Source: Clostridia bacterium (lineage in GTDB: Bacteria; Bacillota_A; Clostridia; Christensenellales; CAG-138). From it: a DNA stretch of 8,179 nt. A model generated the notes under the pieces. That model was not told where the DNA came from. It did no database searches and saw only the letters and a program-made list of their open reading frames with translations. The stretch spans positions 1-8,179 of the forward strand of contig JAFPXU010000112.1 of NCBI GenBank assembly GCA_017394605.1, in the 5' to 3' direction. The first letter of the stretch is position 1. Each line of letters starts with the position of its first letter. Shown in pieces: positions 1-7,064 of this stretch. Position numbers and translations under genes: made by a program.

Positions 1-394
1 ACGCGTTCGATACGACCACGTTCGCGGTCTTCCTCCCGACGCCAGGCAGCGTTGTCAGGAGATCCCGGTCAGCGGGCACCTCCCCGCCGTACTTCTCCAC
101 AAGGATCTTAGACATCGCGATGATGTTCTTCGCCTTGCTGTGGAAAAACCCGCAGCTGTGGATATACGGCTCAAGCTCCTCCACGGTCAGACGCGAAAAC
201 TGTTCCGGCGTGGAATACAGCGGATACAGGACCGCCGTCACCTTGTTGACCTGTTTATCCGTGCATTGCGCGGCGAGCATCGTGGACACGAGCAGCTCGA
301 ACGGCGTGTCGTAGACGAGCGCCGGCCGGACGTCCGGATACGCCTTTTTCAGCGAAGCAAGCGCTTGCTTATACTCTTTTTCCCCTAGCAGCAT
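1..394 (-). CDS. nth: Endonuclease III (DNA glycosylase/AP lyase), partial: C-terminus cut by the left window edge
   Basis: Base-excision-repair enzyme of the HhH-GPD family that removes oxidised pyrimidines and cleaves the abasic site. The first 131 codons are visible, about 60% of the usual 210 or so residues. Residues 40-46 (LAAQCTD) match the family's LSAQATD segment, residues 82-91 match the GF-x-SKA-x-N-I helix, and residues 116-125 (LPGVGRKTAN) form the helix-hairpin-helix, with K122 at the position of the catalytic lysine (K120 in E. coli). The catalytic aspartate and the Cys4 iron-sulfur cluster would lie beyond the edge. The ATG at 392-394 follows a GGAAGGA ribosome site and gives the N-terminal length expected for the family. 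It lies 32 bases downstream of trxB and is probably cotranscribed with it. The identity is secure; only completeness is unknown. Confidence 0.93.
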   Translation of the reverse strand, partial: MLLGEKEYKQALASLKKAYPDVRPALVYDTPFELLVSTMLAAQCTDKQVNKVTAVLYPLYSTPEQFSRLTVEELEPYIHSCGFFHSKAKNIIAMSKILVEKYGGEVPADRDLLTTLPGVGRKTANVVVSNA

Positions 395-407
395 ATATGA
401 TCCTTCC

Positions 408-420
408 GACCGCAGCGGTC
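408..420. repeat. 13-base perfect palindrome in the trxB-nth gap
   Basis: The sequence GACCGC-A-GCGGTC reads the same on both strands around one central base. It sits between the trxB stop and the nth ribosome binding site. In RNA it would form a small, tight hairpin of about five pairs just upstream of GGAAGGA. No T-run follows on either strand, so it does not qualify as an intrinsic terminator. A role in nth translation or as a protein site is possible but unsupported. Confidence 0.4.
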
Positions 421-426
421 AATATT

Positions 427-1347
427 TCAGCGTTTCAGATCGGATAAAGCGGTCATGGCCGCCACCGCGCCGTCCGCGCAGGCCGTCACGACCTGCCTAA
501 GCGGCGTTTCCCGTACGTCTCCCGCCGCATAGACAAACGGCAGTGACGTGCGCATCCCGGCATCCGTCTTCACCGCCCCGTACCCGTTCAGCTCCACCGC
601 GTCATGAAAGAGCGCCGTCTCCGGAACCACGCCGACCGCCGCGAACACCGCGGAGACCGGAATATCCGTGACTGCGTCCGTCTTCACGTTGCGGACCCGG
701 ATCCCGCTGACGATCCCGTCTCCGAGAACCTCCACGGGCACGCTGTCCCAGCAGAACCGGATCTTTTCGTTATTTTTCGCGGCCTTTGCAAGCACTTCCG
801 CCGCGCGCAGCTCATCCCGCCTGTGGATCAGGATGACCTCCTCCGCCACGTCTGCCAGATACAGCGCGTCGGCGACCGCCGTGTCCCCGCCGCCCACGAC
901 CGCGACTTTTTTGTTCCGGAAGAACGGCCCATCGCAGGTTGCGCAGTAGGAAACACCGGCGCCCGTGAACGTCTCTTCGCCCGGTACCCCGAGTTTTCTC
1001 GGTGTCGCGCCGGTGCAGAGGATCACGGCCTTCGCTTCCGCTGTTCCGTCCGCAAGCTCCAGGATCTTGATCGGTCCGTCGAGGGAAATCGAAACTACTT
1101 CCGTAAACCGGATCTCCGCGCCGGCGTTTTTCGCCTGCTGCTCGAGTTTTGCCCCGAACGAATAGCCGTCGATGCCCTCCGGGAACCCCGGGTAATTGTC
1201 CAGATGCGTCGTCTTGACGATCTGTCCGCCGGTGAACACGGACTCGAACACCGCGGTCTTCGCGCCGCCCCGCGCCGCGTACAGTCCGGCAGAAAGCCCC
1301 GCGGGGCCGCCGCCGATGATCGCGATATCGTAAAGTGTCTTTTCCAT
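427..1347 (-). CDS. trxB: Thioredoxin reductase (NADPH, FAD flavoprotein)
   Basis: Low-molecular-weight thioredoxin reductase that passes electrons from NADPH through FAD and a redox disulfide to thioredoxin in the cytosol. At 306 residues it is normal length. It has the N-terminal FAD Rossmann motif GGGPAGLSAGLYAARGG, the redox-active CATC within CATCDGPFF, the second dinucleotide motif GGGDTAVADAL, and HRRDELRA, whose HRRxxxR signature points to NADPH rather than ferredoxin as donor. The C-terminal FAD segment is AAGDVRETPLRQVVTACADG. The ATG follows GAGGGAGACGGC, a well-spaced ribosome site. It starts 29 bases beyond an intrinsic terminator that closes the upstream transketolase gene, so its expression depends on read-through or on a promoter not evident in the gap. 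nth follows 32 bases after its stop. Confidence 0.96.
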   Translation of the reverse strand: MEKTLYDIAIIGGGPAGLSAGLYAARGGAKTAVFESVFTGGQIVKTTHLDNYPGFPEGIDGYSFGAKLEQQAKNAGAEIRFTEVVSISLDGPIKILELADGTAEAKAVILCTGATPRKLGVPGEETFTGAGVSYCATCDGPFFRNKKVAVVGGGDTAVADALYLADVAEEVILIHRRDELRAAEVLAKAAKNNEKIRFCWDSVPVEVLGDGIVSGIRVRNVKTDAVTDIPVSAVFAAVGVVPETALFHDAVELNGYGAVKTDAGMRTSLPFVYAAGDVRETPLRQVVTACADGAVAAMTALSDLKR

Positions 1348-1375
1348 GCCGTCTCCCTCTTTCTATGGAAATCTT

Positions 1376-1416
1376 CAAAAAGGCCCCGCAGAGACGCAAC
1401 GCCGGTGCAGGGCCTT
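1376..1416 (-). terminator. Intrinsic terminator after the transketolase C-subunit gene
   Basis: Read on the minus strand, AAGGCCC (1410-1416) pairs with GGGCCTT (1380-1386). The stem is extended inward by three more pairs after one mismatch. It is followed at once by a run of five T (complement of 1377-1381). It lies about 30 bases after the stop of the gene ending at 1446, where an operon terminator is expected. On the plus strand no T-run follows the stem, so it is directional. It probably ends the gap-to-transketolase transcript, perhaps incompletely. Confidence 0.75.
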
Positions 1417-1445
1417 CTGTACGCTCCGTATTAAGCGGAAATGTC

Positions 1446-2417
1446 TTACTTCCTGGCGATCGCCTTTTTAACGGCTTCCACGATCTGCGGCGCGCGCAGT
1501 CCGTATTCATCCATCAGGAAGCTCTGCGGTCCGACCTGGCCGAAGAGATCCTGTACGCCTACGAACTCCTGTACGGTGGGCAGGTTCTTCGCGAGGCAGT
1601 TCGCCACGACGCTGCCGAGTCCGCAGGTCACGTTGTGGTTCTCAGCGGTTACGATCGCGCCGGTCTCCTTCGCGGCCTTCAGCACGAGCTCCTCGTCCAG
1701 CGGCTTCCAGGTGAACATGTCGATCACGCGAACGGTGATCCCTTCCTCCTTCAGCTGCTCATAGGCCTTCAGAGCCTCGTCCACCATGATACCGGAGCAG
1801 ATGACCGTCGCCTGGTCGTCCTTGCTCTCGTGGAGCACAACGCCCTTGCCGACGGTGAACTCGGTATCGTCCTCGTAGACCTTGATGACGTCCTTGCGGA
1901 CGAAACGGGTGTACGTGACGGCGTTGATATCCGCCTGCGCCCTTGTAACGAACGCAAGCTGCGCGTAGTCGCACGCGTCAAACACGTAGGTCTCCGGGAT
2001 GGAGAGATACATGCCGGCATCCTCAAGCGGCATATGCGTGCCGCCGTTGAACGCGGCCGTGACGCCCGCGTCGCTGCCCAGCACATGGACCGGCAGGCCC
2101 GCGTACGCCGCGCTCATGTAGATCTGGTCGTAGATCCGGCGCGAGGAGAATGTTCCGAAGGAGTGCAGAAACGCCTTCTTGCCGGTCGCGGCGAGACCCG
2201 CGCAGACGCCGGCGGCGTTGCCCTCGGCGATGCCCGCCTCAAGGGCGCGGTCCGGCCACTGGGCACGGAGCTGCTTGGTGTTGACGCAGCCCATCAGGTC
2301 GCAGTCCACATAGACCACGGACGGATCCTTCTCCATCAGGTCCTTTACGGTAAGGGCCATCGCGTCCCTGCAGGGACGGCTGTCCTTCTCATGCTTTCCG
2401 TTCAGTTTGATACTCAT
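1446..2417 (-). CDS. Transketolase, C-terminal subunit (pyrimidine-binding and C-terminal domains)
   Basis: Second half of a split transketolase, the thiamine-diphosphate enzyme that moves two-carbon ketol units between sugar phosphates in the non-oxidative pentose phosphate pathway. The 323 residues contain the pyrimidine-binding domain, roughly 15-180. There, E65 in GIAEGNAAG is the expected glutamate that activates the thiamine aminopyrimidine, and SDAGVTAAFNGGTHMPLED (115-133) matches the family's G-x-THQ-x-x-ED region. A C-terminal transketolase domain follows from about 190, with TAENHNVTCGLGS typical of the fold. It has no GDG diphosphate motif, which sits on the partner subunit encoded just upstream. 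The ATG follows GGAGGG with 7-base spacing, and that site abuts the partner's TAA stop (TAAGGAGGG), so the two are probably translated together. An intrinsic terminator follows. Confidence 0.95.
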   Translation of the reverse strand: MSIKLNGKHEKDSRPCRDAMALTVKDLMEKDPSVVYVDCDLMGCVNTKQLRAQWPDRALEAGIAEGNAAGVCAGLAATGKKAFLHSFGTFSSRRIYDQIYMSAAYAGLPVHVLGSDAGVTAAFNGGTHMPLEDAGMYLSIPETYVFDACDYAQLAFVTRAQADINAVTYTRFVRKDVIKVYEDDTEFTVGKGVVLHESKDDQATVICSGIMVDEALKAYEQLKEEGITVRVIDMFTWKPLDEELVLKAAKETGAIVTAENHNVTCGLGSVVANCLAKNLPTVQEFVGVQDLFGQVGPQSFLMDEYGLRAPQIVEAVKKAIARK

Positions 2418-2424
2418 CTTCGCG

Positions 2425-2433
2425 CCCTCCTTA
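2425..2433 (-). promoter_or_regulatory. Ribosome binding site abutting the upstream stop codon
   Basis: On the minus strand the stop TAA of the transketolase N-subunit runs directly into GGAGGG, seven bases before the ATG of the C-subunit. A ribosome ending on the first gene is therefore positioned on the ribosome site of the second. This suits equal synthesis of two subunits of one enzyme. Confidence 0.8.
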
Positions 2434-3270
2434 GTCCATCAGTTCGTTGAGAGCCGCTTCGGACGCCGCGATGGCTTCCAGCCACGCCTCTTCCTTGGGC
2501 TGCGAGGAATGCTCCCGCTTGGGCTCCGCAAACGTGGCGCCCTTGCCCTTCAGGGTATCCAGTACGATGCAGGAAGGAACGCCCTTCGTATTGAGCGCGT
2601 TGTCGATCGCCTCTCTGATCGCAGCCACGTCGTGCCCGTCGATCTCCTGCACATGGAGGCCGAATCCCGCCACCTTCTTCGCAAGGTCACCGTGCGAGAG
2701 GATGTCGGCGGTCGGTCCGTCCAGCTGATAGCCGTTGTTGTCCATAAAGTAGACGATGTTGTCCAGCTTGTGGGCGTACGCGAAATGCAGCGCCTCCCAC
2801 ACCTGGCCCTCGTCCGCCTCGCCGTCGCCGATCACGCAGAACACACGGTTGTCTCTGCCGTCGATCCTGTTGCCGAGCGCGGCGCCCGTCGCAGTCGAAA
2901 CGCCCTGTCCCAGGGAACCCGTGGTCAGGTCGACGCCCGGGGTCAGCTTGCGGTCCGTATGGCTCGGGAACTTCGTGTGGGGCTGGTTGAGCGTGTAGGC
3001 CTCCTCCAGCGGATAGTAGCCCATGAGGCCGAACGTCGCGTATGCGACTGGGCCCGCGTGTCCCTTGGACAGGACCAGCCAGTCGCGGTCCTCCCATCTC
3101 GGGTTCTTCGGGTCATAGCGCATCACGTCGCCGTACAGCACCGCCATGAGGTCCGCGAGGTCCATGGATCCGCCCACGTGGCCGAAACCGCGGGAATGGA
3201 TCACCTTCAGCGTCTCCAGACGGATCCTCGCCGCAAGGACCTTCAGTTCTTTTACTTTCTGATCAGTCAT
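2431..3270 (-). CDS. Transketolase, N-terminal subunit (diphosphate-binding domain)
   Basis: First half of the split transketolase; it binds the diphosphate of thiamine diphosphate through Mg2+. With the ATG at 3268-3270 it is 279 residues, normal for this subunit. It carries SRGFGHVGGS (catalytic-type histidine about residue 31), LSKGHAGP, TTGSLGQG, and the thiamine motif beginning GDGEADEG (148) and ending DNNG (NN at 178-179), with the usual spacing. An in-frame GTG at 3280-3282 would add four residues, but its first base is the last G of the AAGGAG ribosome site, leaving no spacing. The ATG, 11 bases past that site, is preferred. Malic enzyme ends 36 bases upstream and the C-subunit starts 13 bases downstream. 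A sugar-specific relative using the same fold cannot be excluded, but the paired subunits favour transketolase. Confidence 0.95.
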   Translation of the reverse strand: MTDQKVKELKVLAARIRLETLKVIHSRGFGHVGGSMDLADLMAVLYGDVMRYDPKNPRWEDRDWLVLSKGHAGPVAYATFGLMGYYPLEEAYTLNQPHTKFPSHTDRKLTPGVDLTTGSLGQGVSTATGAALGNRIDGRDNRVFCVIGDGEADEGQVWEALHFAYAHKLDNIVYFMDNNGYQLDGPTADILSHGDLAKKVAGFGLHVQEIDGHDVAAIREAIDNALNTKGVPSCIVLDTLKGKGATFAEPKREHSSQPKEEAWLEAIAASEAALNELMD

Positions 3271-3281
3271 ATTCCAGTTCA

Positions 3282-3288
3282 CTCCTTA
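3282..3288 (-). promoter_or_regulatory. Ribosome binding site that decides the transketolase N-subunit start
   Basis: The minus strand reads TAAGGAG here. The only good anti-Shine-Dalgarno match near the gene is 11 bases from the ATG at 3270. The upstream GTG at 3282-3280 begins inside this motif and so cannot be served by it. Confidence 0.75.
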
Positions 3289-3306
3289 CTCAGTTTGCGA
3301 TTCGGG

Positions 3307-4482
3307 TCAGATCCTGGCTACGCCGGACTTCCTTGCCGCTTCCGCGACCGCCTTCGCGACGGCGGGGCCGACGCGGGGATCGAACGCCTGCGGGATGATG
3401 TAGTCCGGGTTCAGCTCTTCGTCGGAGATCAGGGACGCCAGCGCTTCGGCTGCGGCCATCTTCATCTCCTCGTTGATATCGCTCGCGCGGACGTCGAACA
3501 CGCCGCGGAAGATGCCCGGGAATGCGAGAACGTTGTTGATCTGGTTCGGGAAGTCGCTGCGGCCGGTGGAAATAACGGCAGCGCCTGCGGCTTTCGCGTC
3601 ATCCGGGAAGATCTCGGGCGTCGGGTTCGCGCAGGCGAAGATGATCGCGTCCCTGTTCATGGTGCGGACCATGTCCTGCGTGACGGCGCCGGGCGCGCTG
3701 ACGCCGATAAAGACGTCCGCGCCGACGAGCGCGTCGGCAAGCGTGCCCTGCATGCCGCGGAGGTTGGTGACTTCCGCCATCTCCTCCTTGATCCAGTTCA
3801 TGCCCTTTTCACGGCCCTTGTAGATGAGGCCGGTACGGTCGCAGAGCGTGACGTCCTTCGCGCCCGCGCTCAGAAGAAGCTTCGCGATCGCGATCGCGGC
3901 GGCGCCCGCGCCGTTCATGACGATCTTGACCTCGTCCAGTTTCTTATGGACGACCTTGAGGGCGTTCTTCAGACCCGCCAGCGTGATGACGGCGGTGCCG
4001 TGCTGATCGTCGTGGAAGATCGGGATGTCGCATTTTTCCTTCAGCTTGCGCTCGATCTCAAAGCACCGCGGCGCCGCGATGTCCTCGAGGTTGATGCCGC
4101 CGAACGAGCCGGACAGCAGCCAGATCGTGTTGACGATCTCGTCCACGTCCTTGGACTTGATGCAGAGCGGGAACGCGTCGACGTCGCCGAAGGATTTGAA
4201 CAAAACGCATTTTCCTTCCATGACCGGCATGCCGGCTTCGGGGCCGATGTCGCCGAGACCCAGGACGGCGGTGCCGTCCGTGATGACCGCGCAGAGGTTG
4301 TGGCGTCTCGTGAGGTCGTAGGACTTCTCAACGTCCTTCTGGATCTCCAGACAGGGCTGCGCTACGCCGGGCGTATACGCGAGGGACAGGTCTTCCTTGG
4401 TCTTGACGGGAACGGTGGCGACCACTTCAATCTTGCCCTTCCATTCGCCGTGCAGGCGCAGTGATTCTTTTGCGTAATCCAT
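3307..4482 (-). CDS. Malic enzyme (malate dehydrogenase, oxaloacetate-decarboxylating), short bacterial form
   Basis: Oxidative decarboxylation of L-malate to pyruvate and CO2 with NAD(P) and a divalent metal. The 391 residues match the short form, which lacks the phosphotransacetylase-like tail of MaeB. Visible residues are Y36 in YTPGVA and K91 in VMEGKCVLF (catalytic Tyr/Lys pair), E133-D134 in GGINLEDI, and D158-D159 in HDDQHGTA (metal ligands). The nucleotide-binding fold opens at MNGAGAAAIAIAKLL (189-203), and CANPTPEI is also family-typical. The N-terminus MDYAKESLRLHGEWKGKIEV resembles clostridial members as I recall them. The ribosome site TAGGAG lies about 13 bases from the ATG, a little far, within an unusually AT-rich leader. 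NAD versus NADP use cannot be decided by eye. Its position just after a LarA-family gene suggests a shared hydroxyacid pathway. Confidence 0.95.
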   Translation of the reverse strand: MDYAKESLRLHGEWKGKIEVVATVPVKTKEDLSLAYTPGVAQPCLEIQKDVEKSYDLTRRHNLCAVITDGTAVLGLGDIGPEAGMPVMEGKCVLFKSFGDVDAFPLCIKSKDVDEIVNTIWLLSGSFGGINLEDIAAPRCFEIERKLKEKCDIPIFHDDQHGTAVITLAGLKNALKVVHKKLDEVKIVMNGAGAAAIAIAKLLLSAGAKDVTLCDRTGLIYKGREKGMNWIKEEMAEVTNLRGMQGTLADALVGADVFIGVSAPGAVTQDMVRTMNRDAIIFACANPTPEIFPDDAKAAGAAVISTGRSDFPNQINNVLAFPGIFRGVFDVRASDINEEMKMAAAEALASLISDEELNPDYIIPQAFDPRVGPAVAKAVAEAARKSGVARI

Positions 4483-4537
4483 AGTTTTCTGTTATCTCCT
4501 ATTTTCTTAATATTTCCTGTATAAAACCTGAATGCCT
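4483..4537 (-). other. AT-rich 55-base spacer between the LarA-family gene and malic enzyme
   Basis: Only 16 of 55 bases are G or C (29%), in a window near 60%. It contains the malic-enzyme ribosome site TAGGAG. TATACA and TATTAA elements resemble -10 boxes, but I found no convincing -35 at 16 to 18 bases from either. It could hold an internal promoter or simply be an unstructured translation-initiation leader. Confidence 0.35.
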
Positions 4538-5788
4538 TTATTCGGACACGACCGGAAGCGTCGCGCCGCCGAACGGCATCGCGATCACGGTCGCATCGGG
4601 TCCGTATTTTGCCATCGCCTGGTCGAACGCGGCCTGCGCCGACGGCTGGGGGTTCAAAAAGATGCTCCGCACGAAATCGTCGTCCATCTCGGAGACGAGG
4701 TCAATCGAGGCGTTCTCCAGCACCATGCCGATCGCGGCGGCCTTGTGTCCGCCGAGCTCGAATTGTTTTCCGATCTTCTCGACCATCGAATGCGCGGTCG
4801 GGGACTGCGTGAGCCACCGTTCGAACGTCGCGCTGCCGAGTCCCTCGTTGCAGGCGCCGATCAGGATGATCGTGCCGCCCTTCTTCACGGCGTGCTTCGA
4901 GTTGTCCAGCGCCTTCTGCGTCTGATAGAGGTTCGCGTCCTTCGGCGCGCCCCCCTGGGAAACGATCACGATATCCGCGCGGTGCGGGATCTTCTTCCGG
5001 TACATCTTGTCGAGATACCGGCATCCCACGCGGTGCGCCTCTGTCACGTCGCCCGCCACAGCGTATACGATATGCTTGTGCTCGTCAAGTACCGCGTTCA
5101 CGATGAAGTCGACGCCGACCATGGCGGCCGCTTCCTCGATGTCCTCGCGGATCGGGTTGCCTTCCAGCTTCCCTGCGCAGGCGTCCTCGGACACCATGAG
5201 CCGGTGGTTGGCCTGGATCGCGGCCGGTGTGGAAACGCCGGGCATGATCGCCTTCGCGCCGCCGGAGTAGCCCGCGAAATAATGGAACTCGATGTTCCCT
5301 AGACAGATCCGGAAGTCCGCCTCCGCGACCGTTTTGAAGATGTCGACCGGCGTGCCGGACTTCGTCTCGCCCATATGAACGCAGTCGTCCGGATCGGAAT
5401 CCACCACGCGTACTTCGTTTGCGCAGCGCTCCCCGACGAGGCGGACCTGCTCCTCTTTCGTGTGGTGCCGGTGCGAACCGAGCGCCAGAACGACGGTGAT
5501 ATTCTCCTTCTCCACGCCGCCCGCGTACAGCTCGTCCAGCACGGACGGCAGCACGTCGTACGACGGAAGCGGCCTTGAGATGTCGCTCGTCACGATCACG
5601 GTCTTAAGGCCCGGCCGCACGAGGTCCTTCAGTCTGGGGCTTCCGATCGGATTCTCAAGGGCATAGCGGACGGCGTCCGCGCCCCTGCGCTCGTGCTCCA
5701 TGGGATTGCTGACGAGAACATCCATCAGGTTCTTGTCCGGGACCTCGACGGTCTGGACCCCTTTTCCGTATCCGAATTCCAGTTTCAT
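4538..5788 (-). CDS. LarA-family nickel-pincer-nucleotide 2-hydroxyacid racemase/epimerase
   Basis: LarA enzymes invert the alpha-carbon of 2-hydroxyacids by transient hydride transfer to a covalently held nickel-pincer nucleotide. The 416 residues are family length. Every key residue I know from Lactiplantibacillus plantarum LarA has a counterpart: D69 and R72 in SDISRP (D72, R75), H106 in GSHR (H108), H169, K179 and H195 (H174, K184 for cofactor attachment, H200 for nickel), and Y288, Q289 and K292 in YQTQK (Q295, K298). The H-K-H spacing of 10 and 16 is exact. The substrate is not readable from these residues: relatives act on lactate, malate, phenyllactate, hydroxyglutarate or gluconate. 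The adjacent malic enzyme makes malate a reasonable guess. The cofactor genes larB, larC and larE are not in the window. It starts 12 bases after pgk with ribosome site GAGGA. Confidence 0.9.
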   Translation of the reverse strand: MKLEFGYGKGVQTVEVPDKNLMDVLVSNPMEHERRGADAVRYALENPIGSPRLKDLVRPGLKTVIVTSDISRPLPSYDVLPSVLDELYAGGVEKENITVVLALGSHRHHTKEEQVRLVGERCANEVRVVDSDPDDCVHMGETKSGTPVDIFKTVAEADFRICLGNIEFHYFAGYSGGAKAIMPGVSTPAAIQANHRLMVSEDACAGKLEGNPIREDIEEAAAMVGVDFIVNAVLDEHKHIVYAVAGDVTEAHRVGCRYLDKMYRKKIPHRADIVIVSQGGAPKDANLYQTQKALDNSKHAVKKGGTIILIGACNEGLGSATFERWLTQSPTAHSMVEKIGKQFELGGHKAAAIGMVLENASIDLVSEMDDDFVRSIFLNPQPSAQAAFDQAMAKYGPDATVIAMPFGGATLPVVSE

Positions 5789-5800
5789 TCTGTTTCCTCT

Positions 5801-7051
5801 TTACGCGTCCCGTTTTGCCGCGAACCGCAGCGCCTTGATGACGGGCAGTTCCTCGCCGGTCAGGAAACGGATCAGCGCGCCGCCGCCCGTGCAGATGTAT
5901 CCGAGCCTGTCGGAGACCTGGAACTTGGTGGCAGCCGTCACGCTGTCGCCTCCGCCGACCACGGCGTAGACGCCCTCGCTCGTCATGGCTTCGTAGATCA
6001 TTCTGGAACCCTTCTCGAGTTCCGGATCCTCGAACACGCCGACCGGGCCGTTCGAGAACACGGTCGCCGCTTTCCTGATGATGTCGCAGTACTGTTCCGT
6101 GGTCTTCGTCCCGAGGTCCATCGCGCAGATGTCAGAAGGCACGCTGCCGACGTCGCACTCTTCGCGCTTTCCGTCCTTCAGATACGCGAGATCGACCGGA
6201 AGGACGATCTTGTCCGCGTATTTCTCAAGAAGCACCTTGGCGGACTCGATGCATTCCGCGACGTTGTTCTTCACGATCACGTCCATGCTTCCCTTGCCGA
6301 TCTCGTCCCCTCTCGCCGCGAGCAGCACGTTGGATACGAGGCCGCCGGTCAGCACCTTGTCGGCCGTTCCCTTCTCGAGGACGGTCTCCATCATGAGGAA
6401 CGCGTCGGAGATCTTCGCGCCGCCCAGCACGAACACGCAGGGGTGTTCCGGCTGTTCCATGAGTTCGGAGATCACGCAGTACTCCTTCTCGAAAAGCCTG
6501 CCCATCGCGGAGGGAAGGACCTGCTCGAACGCGCAGAGGGACGGCTGGTCCCGGTGCGCCGCCGCGAACGCATCGCAGACGTACAGGTCGCCAAGAGGCG
6601 CGAGCTTCTCGATGAGATGCGTCTTCGCCTGCTGCTCGTGCGTCAGCTTCAGCTTCATCTCGAACAGCGTCTGCTCCTCGGACTCGTAACGGACGTTGTC
6701 CAGAAGCAGGATCTCGCCGTCCTTCAGGCTTTTGATCGCCTCACGGGCGGCGGGCCCGCACACGTCGTCGATCCATTTGACTTCCCGTCCGAGCAGCTCG
6801 GAGAGGACCTTCGCGTGGGGACGCGTGCAGTAAAAGTTCTTGTATTCGATATCGCTTCCCTGATGCGCCATGAGGACCACCTTCGCGCCCTTGTCGCTCA
6901 GTTCCCTGACCGTGGGCGCGCAGCCCTTGATCCTCGCGATGCTCTTCAGGGAATCGTGCTCCCGGTCGACCGGCTGGTTCATGTCCACCCGGCAGAGAAC
7001 GGTCTTGCTCTTTACGTCAAAATCATCCAGTGTGTTGATGCCAAATCTCAT
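5801..7051 (-). CDS. pgk: Phosphoglycerate kinase, archaeal type
   Basis: Interconverts 1,3-bisphosphoglycerate plus ADP and 3-phosphoglycerate plus ATP in glycolysis and gluconeogenesis. At 416 residues it is full length and resembles archaeal rather than usual bacterial PGKs. Examples are RVDMNQPVD (21-29), GPAAREAIKSLKDGEILLLDNVR (99-121 region) and EQQAKTHLIEKLAPL followed by CDAFAAAHRDQPS. The substrate half has D23, N25, R40, H63, R121 and R167. The nucleotide half has LGGAKISD (K213), TGGLVSNV, NGPVGVFE (334-341), GGGDS (366-370) and the end motif TGGGALIRFL. One deviation is that the usual HxGRP loop reads HQGSD (63-67), so the substrate-phosphate arginine is serine; R77 nearby might compensate. 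The ATG follows GGAGG with 6-base spacing, just below a strong hairpin. An archaeal-type GAPDH gene lies immediately upstream. Confidence 0.92.
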   Translation of the reverse strand: MRFGINTLDDFDVKSKTVLCRVDMNQPVDREHDSLKSIARIKGCAPTVRELSDKGAKVVLMAHQGSDIEYKNFYCTRPHAKVLSELLGREVKWIDDVCGPAAREAIKSLKDGEILLLDNVRYESEEQTLFEMKLKLTHEQQAKTHLIEKLAPLGDLYVCDAFAAAHRDQPSLCAFEQVLPSAMGRLFEKEYCVISELMEQPEHPCVFVLGGAKISDAFLMMETVLEKGTADKVLTGGLVSNVLLAARGDEIGKGSMDVIVKNNVAECIESAKVLLEKYADKIVLPVDLAYLKDGKREECDVGSVPSDICAMDLGTKTTEQYCDIIRKAATVFSNGPVGVFEDPELEKGSRMIYEAMTSEGVYAVVGGGDSVTAATKFQVSDRLGYICTGGGALIRFLTGEELPVIKALRFAAKRDA

Positions 7052-7064
7052 ATCTTTCCTCCGT

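Noticed and set aside
395..426. A promoter for nth (TTGACC followed by TATATG)
   Set aside because: The -10-like element would overlap the nth start codon region and leave no leader. The match is by chance.
427..1347. A ferredoxin-dependent flavin thioredoxin reductase, known from some clostridia
   Set aside because: The second dinucleotide motif GGGDTAV and the HRRDELRA signature are intact, which fits NADPH as donor.
604..1434. A 276-codon plus-strand open frame opposite trxB
   Set aside because: It is an arginine-rich shadow frame. trxB on the other strand has all expected motifs.
1335..2450. A 371-codon plus-strand open frame opposite the transketolase C-subunit gene
   Set aside because: It has no family motif and a skewed composition, and it overlaps a clear gene along its whole length.
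3280..3282. GTG as the start of the transketolase N-subunit
   Set aside because: It overlaps the ribosome binding site itself. The ATG at 3270 is correctly placed.
2407..4464. A 685-codon open frame on the plus strand, opposite the transketolase N-subunit and malic enzyme genes
   Set aside because: Its translation is rich in R, V, D and H with no recognisable domain. It mirrors two well-identified minus-strand genes, as expected of antisense frames in GC-rich coding DNA.
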